A DNA stretch of 5,916 bases from Halieaceae bacterium (GTDB lineage Bacteria > Pseudomonadota > Gammaproteobacteria > Pseudomonadales > Halieaceae), in assembly GCA_018666055.1 (NCBI GenBank), contig JABJAS010000271.1, forward strand, positions 1 to 5,916. The letters run 5' to 3'. Below the pieces are notes generated by a model. The model was not told the origin of the DNA, did no database searches, and worked only from the letters and a program-made list of their open reading frames with translations. Positions 1-5,377 of this stretch are shown here, one piece after another; positions within the stretch are counted from its first letter, which is position 1, and each line of letters starts with the position of its first letter. The position numbers and the translations under genes were made by a program.

Positions 1-453
1 CTTGATGGTCGCGAACCGATCCACTTGCCTGGCAACCGCTGCGGGATCTTCCTGGATAAGGTCATCGTCGTCTGCTACCGCGGTATTGCTTTCATGCATT
101 TCCCGTTCGACCCGTGCGATCTCTGTCCGCATCTCCTCCGGCGTGAACAGAAGCCTAACCTTGGCTATGAACTGCGGCAGCTCCTGTGCAAATTCTGGAT
201 GGTCAGCGGCTGCCCTTGCCAAATTCAGGAGCTTTTCCACCACCAAATAGTCGAATGCCGCCTTCAGGCCATACCGCAATTTAATGCGCTCGGCGGCGTC
301 ACATTGTTCGATCCAGGCTTTGTGCATTTGTCCAACACTCATTGGCAGCGCACCGCTTAAATCATGATGCTTCCGATCGAATGCCGCGTCCAGCACAGCG
401 TCACAACCATCCCTCAGCTCTAAAGGGTGCCAGGTCCACGCCAGGAGGGGCAT
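1..453 (-). CDS. Hypothetical protein, 3' end beyond window, overlaps topB end
   Basis: A minus-strand frame stays open for 151 codons from 453 to the left edge, so the C-terminus is missing. I do not recognise the family and assign no function. The product is soluble-looking, helical and charged, with no membrane segment or signal peptide. It begins MPLLAWTWHPLELRDG, passes through LPMSVGQMHKAWIEQCDAA near residues 35-53, and has an acidic stretch (ADDDD) near residue 130. The ATG at 453 is preferred because a G-rich ribosome-binding stretch (GGGGGA) lies just upstream and the frame is unbroken. This start lies 53 bases inside the topoisomerase gene, suggesting translational coupling. Alternatives are GTG at 396, just past the topoisomerase stop, and ATG at 342 (MSVGQ), which has a poor ribosome-binding site. 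It is probably co-transcribed with the topoisomerase gene. Confidence 0.7.
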   Translation of the reverse strand, partial: MPLLAWTWHPLELRDGCDAVLDAAFDRKHHDLSGALPMSVGQMHKAWIEQCDAAERIKLRYGLKAAFDYLVVEKLLNLARAAADHPEFAQELPQFIAKVRLLFTPEEMRTEIARVEREMHESNTAVADDDDLIQEDPAAVARQVDRFATIK

Positions 454-2737
454 ACCATCCCCCAGTGGCATAGCGAGCGCCGAGCTTTTGCGCCGCCGCC
501 TTATTACCGAAGGGGATATTGAGCGGCGTGTTGGCTCCAGGCATCTGCTTACCTCTCGGCGTTTTTCGGTTCTCGCTTAGCGTCACGTCTTGGGTCAAAT
601 CAATCTCAGCGGAGACCGCGGGCGAACCGGCCTTGTACGCCCCACGAATACCGGCGACATTTTCCTGACCAACTTTTTTCGCAATGACAATCGGCGCCGT
701 CATTGTCGTTGTTGAACCGGTATAGCCGGTCGTTTTGTCGGCCGCTTTCCTTGGCGCGTGTTCCTGAAAAAATGCGCGGCAGATGGAACCTGACTTTGTG
801 TAGCCTCGTGGCGGCTTGATGCGCTTTTGACGCGCGATGCTGACAGCAAATTTTTTCATCGCGGCCGTTGGCGGCCGGTCTCCCGTCCTGCCATCGTTAC
901 CCGCCCCGAGCAATGGCGCTGCCCCCGCCGGAGGAGCGTCTTTGAGTTTGCCGATGATGCGCTGGGCGGCGTCACACACGGCGTCGATTGCGCCAACCAT
1001 GTCTTGCTTTCCAAGGAGGACGTCGTCGAGCAGGCTTTCAAGCTCCGCCGTAACGCCCGGATCGACCAACGCAGGGTCAGCCTGCCTTAAAACGCCGAAT
1101 AACCGCAGCCCAATTTCGGTCGGTTCGATGGTCTTCCCCTTGCCGATCAGGAAGTCTTGCCGTTTCAGCCCGCCTATGATCTCCGCGCGGGTTGCCGGCG
1201 TGCCAATGCCCTTTGCCTCCTTCAAGCGGTCCCGCAGGGCAGCGTCATCGACGAAACGCCAAGCGTTCTGCATTGCCTCGATCAACGTCCCTTCAGTGTA
1301 GCGCGGAGGCGGGCGCGTTTCCTTGGCGTCGATCTTGGGATCGTACAAATGTGCTATCTCGCCATTGCGCATCGTTGGCAGCAATTGCGCATCATCTCCT
1401 TTTTCGTTGGCTGGCCGCCAATCCGGAAAGGCAGCGCGCCATCCAAGATCGATGGGCTGACGGCCTGTGGCCTTGAAAGGAAAGCCTCGGACATCGAGCG
1501 ACGCAGTGGTTTGCCGATAACGGAAGTCGGGCATGACGGCAGCCAGATATGCGCGCGCGATGACGTCAAATAACTTCTTCTCGTCGATTGAAAGCCGTGG
1601 CCAAATCGTCCTCAGATCATCGACCGTATTGACGTTGGGGATGACAGCATGATGGCTGGCGCCAACCAGTCCCTTGTCATGGAAAGCGCCCGCCGCGCCT
1701 TTACGGATGACGGGCGGCGTCGGCACGGGGATGGTGGCGAAAGTTTTGCCCACCTGAAGTCCTGCTACGATCTTCGGCACATCGGAGATTAAGGTCTCTG
1801 GCAGATAGCGGACTTCGGCGCGGGGATAGGTGATGATCTTTTTGCCCTGCCCGTCATAAAGCTCCTGCGCGACATCCAGAGTCTTAGCCGCGGTCCAACC
1901 GAATCTGGAGGAACAGTATTTTTGCAGCGAAGGGAGATCATGGAGTTTAGGCGGCCCACGCCGCTTATCCTCAACACGCACGTTGAGCGGACCTTCAAAG
2001 TCCCGAGCCGCCGTGACGATGCTCTCTGCGATCTGTCGCTTAAGAATACGCTCCTGCAGGACGTGTCGCATCTGGAATTGACCACCGGCGACTTTTGCCG
2101 TGACGACAATCTCAAAATATGTGACAGGCACGAAGTCACAAATTTCCAGCTCGCGTCTGCACACGATCGCCAGGGTTGGCGTCTTCACGCGGCCAACGCC
2201 AATGACGCCCTGCCTGCCTTGGCCAAGGATTACAGTCGCGGTTCGCGTCAGTGAGAGGTTATAGATCTGATCTGCCTGCCGGCGCGCGACGGCGGCTGCA
2301 TAAAGACGGCCATAGTCTGCATTCGGTTTTGCCTGGCTGAAGGCGCTTCGAATGCTCTGAGCATCCTGTGCGGTAAAGAGCACCCGCAAGACCTCACCGC
2401 GGTACTTATAATGCTCGAGAATTTCCTGACCGATGAGTTGCCCCTCACGATCACAATCGGTCGCGAGCCAGACACGCTTGGCGGTGCGTAGCGCCCCACG
2501 AATGGCCTTCAGCTTTGCCGCCTTATTGCCCCCGCTCGCTGGCCGTGTGCCGTACAGCCCATCGGGGCGCAATAAGATCGGTGACCAGCGCTTCCATTCC
2601 GGAACGACATCTTCCGGTTCAAGCAAATCGAACAAATGCCCCTCAGCGGGAAGCACGTCGCCAAAGCGAGAGCCCACCGCAGCGCGGACATCTTTCGCCT
2701 GGCTGGTCTTCTCGGTGATGACGATTTGATCAGTCAT
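401..2737 (-). CDS. topB: DNA topoisomerase III (type IA) with DUF5710-like C-terminus
   Basis: Type IA topoisomerases cut one DNA strand through a 5'-phosphotyrosine link, pass another strand, and reseal; TopB types decatenate replication and recombination intermediates. Seen in the 778-residue protein: an N-terminal Toprim domain with ITEK (E9), a GHLFDL motif and acidic DCDREG (D94, D96, E98); GRVKTPTL around R183; and the catalytic tyrosine motif ITYPRAEVRYLPE (Y304, R306). No four-cysteine zinc ribbon follows the core. The C-terminal 42 residues (737-778, including LGARY, WYAPPGVDLAPF and a final WL) resemble DUF5710, a small domain frequent in plasmid and conjugative-element proteins. 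The start at 2737 (MTDQIVITEK) is chosen over an ATG 69 bases upstream because type IA proteins begin right at this beta strand and GAGGG lies four bases before it. Plasmid- or ICE-type rather than chromosomal TopB is inferred from the context and C-terminus. Confidence 0.93.
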   Translation of the reverse strand: MTDQIVITEKTSQAKDVRAAVGSRFGDVLPAEGHLFDLLEPEDVVPEWKRWSPILLRPDGLYGTRPASGGNKAAKLKAIRGALRTAKRVWLATDCDREGQLIGQEILEHYKYRGEVLRVLFTAQDAQSIRSAFSQAKPNADYGRLYAAAVARRQADQIYNLSLTRTATVILGQGRQGVIGVGRVKTPTLAIVCRRELEICDFVPVTYFEIVVTAKVAGGQFQMRHVLQERILKRQIAESIVTAARDFEGPLNVRVEDKRRGPPKLHDLPSLQKYCSSRFGWTAAKTLDVAQELYDGQGKKIITYPRAEVRYLPETLISDVPKIVAGLQVGKTFATIPVPTPPVIRKGAAGAFHDKGLVGASHHAVIPNVNTVDDLRTIWPRLSIDEKKLFDVIARAYLAAVMPDFRYRQTTASLDVRGFPFKATGRQPIDLGWRAAFPDWRPANEKGDDAQLLPTMRNGEIAHLYDPKIDAKETRPPPRYTEGTLIEAMQNAWRFVDDAALRDRLKEAKGIGTPATRAEIIGGLKRQDFLIGKGKTIEPTEIGLRLFGVLRQADPALVDPGVTAELESLLDDVLLGKQDMVGAIDAVCDAAQRIIGKLKDAPPAGAAPLLGAGNDGRTGDRPPTAAMKKFAVSIARQKRIKPPRGYTKSGSICRAFFQEHAPRKAADKTTGYTGSTTTMTAPIVIAKKVGQENVAGIRGAYKAGSPAVSAEIDLTQDVTLSENRKTPRGKQMPGANTPLNIPFGNKAAAQKLGARYATGGWYAPPGVDLAPFRAEGWL

Positions 2738-2854
2738 CAAGCCCTCGTTCACGGAATCTAGGAGTAGCCAAAAAGAGAACTTAAGGTGAATATATATTGG
2801 ACGCAAGCCGCCAATGTAGGTGCCTCCGGTTCCGGCGCTCTGGCTCCGCGATCT

Positions 2855-3301
2855 TTAACTGGCGCGGCCGATCTGCCGATTTTCATCGACTTCATCAACA
2901 TCGCCGGTCTCGCCATGGACCTCCTCTTTGATGACCCTTTCGGTAATTTCTGCGAGGTAGGCGGTCAGCGCGTCCTTCAGTTCCTCGAACTCAGGCCAGA
3001 GCACGCGTTCAAGAAAGCTATTCGGCGCTTTTACGATGATGCTTTGGCGATGCATGCGTTTGTAGCGAAATGGTCGAAGGCCATACCGCCGGCAAAGCGC
3101 GATAAAGAGTTGGCGCGACCATCCATCCGAGATCGAAAATTTCATCTCGATCTCTGCTTCCCTGCCAGCAGCCTCCTTGAGGCGCGCACGGATCCGGTCC
3201 CCAGCAGCGCCCGCCGCCGCTTTTTCTCCTTCGGTGGCAGCGCCTGCAAACAGACTTTCAATCTTTCGGAGTTTTGCACGCAGAGCCTGTTCGGGGGTCA
3301 T
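2855..3301 (-). CDS. Conserved hypothetical protein, DUF2786-like N-terminus
   Basis: This 148-residue protein starts MTPEQALRAKLRKIESLF. Residues 6-45 (K-IRKIE-L-F-A-G-A-T-GE--AA pattern) resemble the DUF2786 helical repeat. The middle (about 52-105) holds SDGWSRQLFIALCRRYGL and RPFRYKRMHRQS, a conserved-looking aromatic/basic segment. The tail (about 125-142) is strongly acidic. No signal peptide, membrane helix or catalytic motif is visible, so no function is assigned. The start is supported by AAGGTGA about six bases before the ATG. It is followed on the same strand, after a 117-base gap with no evident terminator, by the topoisomerase gene, so the two are probably co-transcribed. From memory, close relatives occur in alphaproteobacterial accessory DNA; this is not checked. 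The DUF2786 link is tentative; that the gene is real is fairly sure. Confidence 0.8.
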   Translation of the reverse strand: MTPEQALRAKLRKIESLFAGAATEGEKAAAGAAGDRIRARLKEAAGREAEIEMKFSISDGWSRQLFIALCRRYGLRPFRYKRMHRQSIIVKAPNSFLERVLWPEFEELKDALTAYLAEITERVIKEEVHGETGDVDEVDENRQIGRAS

Positions 3302-3484
3302 GTCTCACCTTCGTCGTTAATCGCAATCAACACATAATAATTGCTAAGGTCGATGGGAGCAGATCAGCAGCTTGGAAAGCCGTCAACGATTTCGATCATG
3401 TCCTCCATGGGGGCATATAATTGACGGAGCACCGTGGACAGGTCCAGGTCTTATGTCTCGTACCCGCCGCCATGCGGCAGGCCA
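3302..3484. other. Intergenic gap, no gene recognised
   Basis: This 183-base gap lies between the integrase remnant and the DUF2786-like gene. I see no convincing gene, tRNA or att core. An A/T-richer patch at about 3315-3345 could hold the promoter for the minus-strand genes, but no clean -35/-10 pair is visible. A short GC hairpin (3463-3470 with 3474-3481, one G-U pair, 3-base loop) follows the integrase stop but lacks a T run. A 12-codon minus-strand frame at 3399-3364 (MIEIVDGFPSC) is noted among the findings. Confidence 0.5.
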
Positions 3485-3806
3485 TCACTTACCGCTGTGC
3501 CGACCCATGGCACCGCCAATCATTTCGCCTAATCGATCCACGGCTGCCAGCGCCGGATCGGCATCAACGTGAGCATAGCGCTGGGTGGTGCTGGCCTGGC
3601 TGTGACCCAGTAGCCGACCGATGATGGGCAGGCTGACGCCCTGTCCGACGGCGATGCTGGCGGCCGTATGCCGAAGGTCATGCAGTCGTACGCCCTCTAG
3701 TTCCGCCATCTCACAAATATGCTTCCAAGGCTTGGCCAGGTTGACCAGCGGACGGTCCGCTGATCGCCCCCAAATGATGAAGGGCGATGCGTCCGATGTC
3801 GGCAGG
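3485..3806 (-). pseudogene. Tyrosine-recombinase integrase, C-terminal fragment cut by IS
   Basis: Phage/ICE integrases of the tyrosine-recombinase family insert and excise elements at att sites. The minus-strand fragment covers about 107 residues, starting around LPTSDASPFIIWGRS, and keeps most of the C-terminal catalytic box: HDLRHTAAS (His and Arg II), LLGHSQ (second His) and TQRYAHV (nucleophilic Tyr). The catalytic Arg I region and the whole N-terminal DNA-binding half are missing, because the frame enters the IS at 3807. The reading frame continues about 40 codons into the IS to an ATG at 3925, but those residues are IS sequence, not integrase. The stop at 3485 looks native. It cannot be an active integrase as it stands. 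It suggests that the neighbouring genes were cargo of an integrative element. Confidence 0.88.
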
Positions 3807-3832
3807 TGTTCCCCGTCAGCACCTATGGCCCA
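3807..3832 (+). repeat. IS left terminal inverted repeat
   Basis: Begins TGTTCCCCGTCAGCACC and matches the reverse complement of 5352-5377 at 18 of 26 positions, with no gaps. The best-matching cores are TCAG and TGGC. This defines the left IS end and the point where the integrase frame is broken. Confidence 0.8.
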
Positions 3833-3852
3833 GATTTGAGGTTGTGATTTAA

Positions 3853-3909
3853 GGAGAGATTGGGTCTCGTCGTAGTGACGAAGGAACGAAGATGAGACCC
3901 AATCTCTCC
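3853..3909. promoter_or_regulatory. 16-bp perfect inverted repeat over the orfA start
   Basis: The arms are 3853-3868 (GGAGAGATTGGGTCTC) and 3894-3909 (GAGACCCAATCTCTCC), perfectly complementary, with a 25-base spacer. In a transcript that covers both arms the stem would take up the last base of the orfA ATG and the first codons, leaving the AAGGA ribosome-binding site (3881-3885) in the loop. In other IS elements such structures limit transposase translation from outside read-through transcripts; that role here is inference. It might also be a protein-binding operator. Confidence 0.75.
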
Positions 3910-4278
3910 AAATCAAAATCGCCATCCAAGCGCCCTGCGGAAGCTGTGGTGAAGGACATCCGTCGGGCGACCCGGCGGCACTTCTCGGCGGAAGACACGA
4001 TCCGGATCGTGCTCGATGGCCTGCGCGGCGAGGACAGCATTGCCGGGCTGTGCCGCAAGGAAGGCATCGCCCAGAGCCTGTATTACACCTGGTCGAAGGA
4101 GTTCATGGAAGCCGGCAAGCGCCGCCTGGCGGGGGATACCGCCCGTGCAGCCACGACCGACGAAGTGAAGGATCTGCGCCGCGAGGCCAGCGCCCTGAAG
4201 GAGTGCGTTGCCGACCTGACACTCGAGAACCGCCTGCTTAAAAAAAGCATGATCGCGGATGGGGGCGACCGAGAATGA
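3892..4278 (+). CDS. IS3-family OrfA, DNA-binding subunit
   Basis: This 128-residue protein is the first frame of the IS. It carries a helix-turn-helix at about residues 33-70 (FSAEDTIRIVLDGL, then GLCRKEGIAQSLYYTWSKEF), which in the family binds the terminal inverted repeats. A leucine-zipper-like coiled coil follows at about 92-118 (heptad-spaced L/V from EVKDLRREASALKE to ENRLLKKSM), used for dimerisation and shared with the OrfAB fusion. The start has AAGGA six bases upstream. The stop overlaps the orfB start as ATGA. An A7 tract near the 3' end (4240-4246) allows a shift into the -1 frame. Length and order are normal for the family and there is no break. Free OrfA usually represses or modulates transposition (family knowledge). 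Confidence 0.92.
   Translation: MRPNLSKSKSPSKRPAEAVVKDIRRATRRHFSAEDTIRIVLDGLRGEDSIAGLCRKEGIAQSLYYTWSKEFMEAGKRRLAGDTARAATTDEVKDLRREASALKECVADLTLENRLLKKSMIADGGDRE
4240..4246 (+). promoter_or_regulatory. A7 slip tract, candidate -1 frameshift site
   Basis: Seven adenines occur at codons 117-119 of orfA (CTT AAA AAA AGC). A -1 shift here continues as AAG CAT GAT CGC GGA TGG with no stop into the orfB frame, giving an OrfAB fusion transposase, the usual IS3 product. The register is not the classic A_AAA_AAA heptamer, because the first A starts a zero-frame codon. Slippage may therefore be single-tRNA or at the RNA polymerase level. Its use in the cell is inferred. Confidence 0.6.
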
Positions 4279-5303
4279 GGTATCCTGGATCCGAGAAGCT
4301 CGAGATCATCAGGATCATCAGGATCATCGAGCAGTCCCACCTGCCAACGCGCAAGACGCTGGAGCAACTGGGCATCCCTCGCCGGACCTTCTGCCGCTGG
4401 TATGACCGCTACCTCGAGGGCGGCCCCGAAGCGCTGGAGGATCGGCCATCGGCACCGAGCCGGGTGTGGAACCGCATCCCGGCGAATATCCATGACCAGA
4501 TCATCGAACTGGCGTTGGATCAGTCCGAGCTGTCGCCCCGGGAGCTGGCCGTGCGGTTTACCGACGAGCAGCGCTACTTCGTGTCGGAAGCGACGGTTTA
4601 CCGCCTGCTGAAAGCCCATGACCTGATCACCAGCCCGGCCTATGTGGTGATCAAGGCGGCGGATCGCTTCCACACCCAGACCACGCGGGTGAACGAGATG
4701 TGGCAGACCGACTTCACCTACTTCAAGATCATCGGGTGGGGCTGGATGTACCTGTCGACCGTGCTCGACGATTACTCGCGCTACATAATCGCCTGGAAGC
4801 TGTGCAGCACGATGCGGGCCGAGGACGTCACCGATACGCTGGATCTTGCGCTGGTTGCCTCGGGCTGTGCGTCGGCCAACGTGCATCACAGACCGCGCCT
4901 GCTGTCGGACAATGGACCCTGCTACATCGCCGGCGAGCTGGCTGAATACATCAAAGCCCAGCGTATGAGCCATGTGCGCGGTGCGCCGTTCCATCCCCAG
5001 ACGCAGGGCAAGATCCCTTCTCGCGGTTTGCAGGCAAACCGCTGTCAGGCAGCGGAGCGCTGGCACCAGACCATGAAGAACCGCATCCTGCTGGAAAACT
5101 ACTTCCTGCCCGGGGACCTCGAAGCCCAGATCGAGGCGTTCGTCGAACACTACAATCACCGGCGTTACCACGAGAGCCTGAAGAACGTGACGCCCGCTGA
5201 CGCCTACTTCGGCAGGGCCAGCGACATCATCAAACAACGAGAAAGGATTAAGAGACAGACCATCGAACATCGGCGCTTGCAACACCGCAAGCTCGCCGCC
5301 TAG
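4275..5303 (+). CDS. IS3-family OrfB transposase, DDE, with 13-residue insertion
   Basis: OrfB is the catalytic half of the transposase and is made mainly as an OrfAB fusion. The 342-residue product has an N-terminal helix-turn-helix segment (about 23-60), then the rve/RNase-H-like core. The catalytic residues are D146 (QTDFTY), D212 (SDNGPCY) and E261 (ERWHQT). The C-terminal part (ENYFLPGDLEAQIEAF, then HYNHRRYHESL) is typical. Residues 248-260 (PSRGLQANRCQAA) are extra and separate GKI from ERWHQ, which my recollection of relatives has joined. Without them, 35 residues lie between D212 and E261, the classic DD(35)E spacing; with them there are 48. Activity is therefore doubtful. The N-terminus also shows a 9-nt tandem repeat (IIRIIRII). 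The ATG overlaps the orfA stop, so re-initiation is also possible. Confidence 0.9.
   Translation: MRYPGSEKLEIIRIIRIIEQSHLPTRKTLEQLGIPRRTFCRWYDRYLEGGPEALEDRPSAPSRVWNRIPANIHDQIIELALDQSELSPRELAVRFTDEQRYFVSEATVYRLLKAHDLITSPAYVVIKAADRFHTQTTRVNEMWQTDFTYFKIIGWGWMYLSTVLDDYSRYIIAWKLCSTMRAEDVTDTLDLALVASGCASANVHHRPRLLSDNGPCYIAGELAEYIKAQRMSHVRGAPFHPQTQGKIPSRGLQANRCQAAERWHQTMKNRILLENYFLPGDLEAQIEAFVEHYNHRRYHESLKNVTPADAYFGRASDIIKQRERIKRQTIEHRRLQHRKLAA
4302..4328 (+). repeat. 9-nt tandem repeat, three units, in orfB
   Basis: The units are 4302-4310 (GAGATCATC), 4311-4319 and 4320-4328 (both AGGATCATC). They encode the repeated IIR motif near the OrfB N-terminus. Because the unit is nine bases, gain or loss keeps the frame. 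One copy probably arose by a short duplication. Confidence 0.8.
5016..5054 (+). repeat. 39-nt in-frame palindromic insertion inside orfB
   Basis: Thirteen extra codons lie between ATC (Ile of GKI) and GAG (catalytic Glu). They contain a perfect inverted repeat, GCGGTTTGC (5023-5031) and GCAAACCGC (5034-5042), separated by AG, able to form an 8-bp stem with a CAGG tetraloop. A second stem, CCGCTG (5039-5044) with CAGCGG (5050-5055), overlaps it. The exact insertion edges are uncertain by a few bases. The in-frame length and palindromic core resemble the principle of small palindromic elements in genes. The family is not recognised. Confidence 0.72.
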
Positions 5304-5351
5304 CATAACCCCCCAGACGAGGCCGAACCTCCGCTAATCTACGCCGCGAGT

Positions 5352-5377
5352 TGAGCCAAATGTTCTGATGACGGACA
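5352..5377 (-). repeat. IS right terminal inverted repeat
   Basis: Ends in ATGACGGACA. Its reverse complement begins TGTCCGTCATCAGAACA and pairs with the left end at 18 of 26 positions. Coding sequence of an unrelated frame begins immediately after 5377. Confidence 0.8.

Larger units (their letters stand above)
3807..5377 (+). mobile_element. IS3-family insertion sequence, complete ends, 1571 bp
   Basis: The element is bounded by imperfect terminal inverted repeats beginning TGT (left) and ending ACA (right), and contains the two overlapping frames typical of IS3: orfA (helix-turn-helix plus leucine zipper) and orfB (DDE transposase). Its size fits the family once a 39-nt internal insertion at 5016-5054 is subtracted. 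No target duplication is visible: the flanks are CAGG on the left and GCTC on the right. It interrupts an integrase on the left and abuts an unrelated truncated frame on the right. The exact subgroup is not assigned. The ends are inferred from the repeat alignment and could be off by a base or two. Confidence 0.87.

Noticed and set aside
837..1573. Plus-strand frames of 154 and 138 codons within the topoisomerase gene
   Set aside because: They are antisense to a well-supported topoisomerase, have Arg/Ser/Pro-rich composition, and lack a family match or good ribosome-binding site.
2738..2806. N-terminal extension of the topoisomerase to an ATG at 2806
   Set aside because: The extra 23 residues precede the normal start of the Toprim fold, and the ATG at 2737 has a suitable GAGGG.
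2786..3337. Plus-strand frame of 183 codons opposite the DUF2786-like gene
   Set aside because: The minus-strand protein has conserved-looking segments and a good ribosome-binding site; the plus frame has neither.
3463..3481. GC hairpin after the integrase as a terminator
   Set aside because: The stem is 8 bp with one G-U pair and a 3-base loop, but no T run follows on either strand.
3860..3895. Leader peptide from TTG at 3860 ending in TGA over the orfA ATG
   Set aside because: AAGGAG lies only three bases before the TTG, which is too close, and nothing else supports translation.
3807..3925. Integrase fragment starting at the ATG at 3925
   Set aside because: The first 40 or so codons of that frame lie inside the IS terminal region and are not integrase sequence; only 3485-3806 is.
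4083..5306. Long minus-strand frame of 407 codons inside the IS
   Set aside because: It lies entirely antisense to orfA/orfB, which have clear family motifs. The length comes from high G+C third positions, and the product (many His, Arg, Pro, Gly) shows no recognisable domain.
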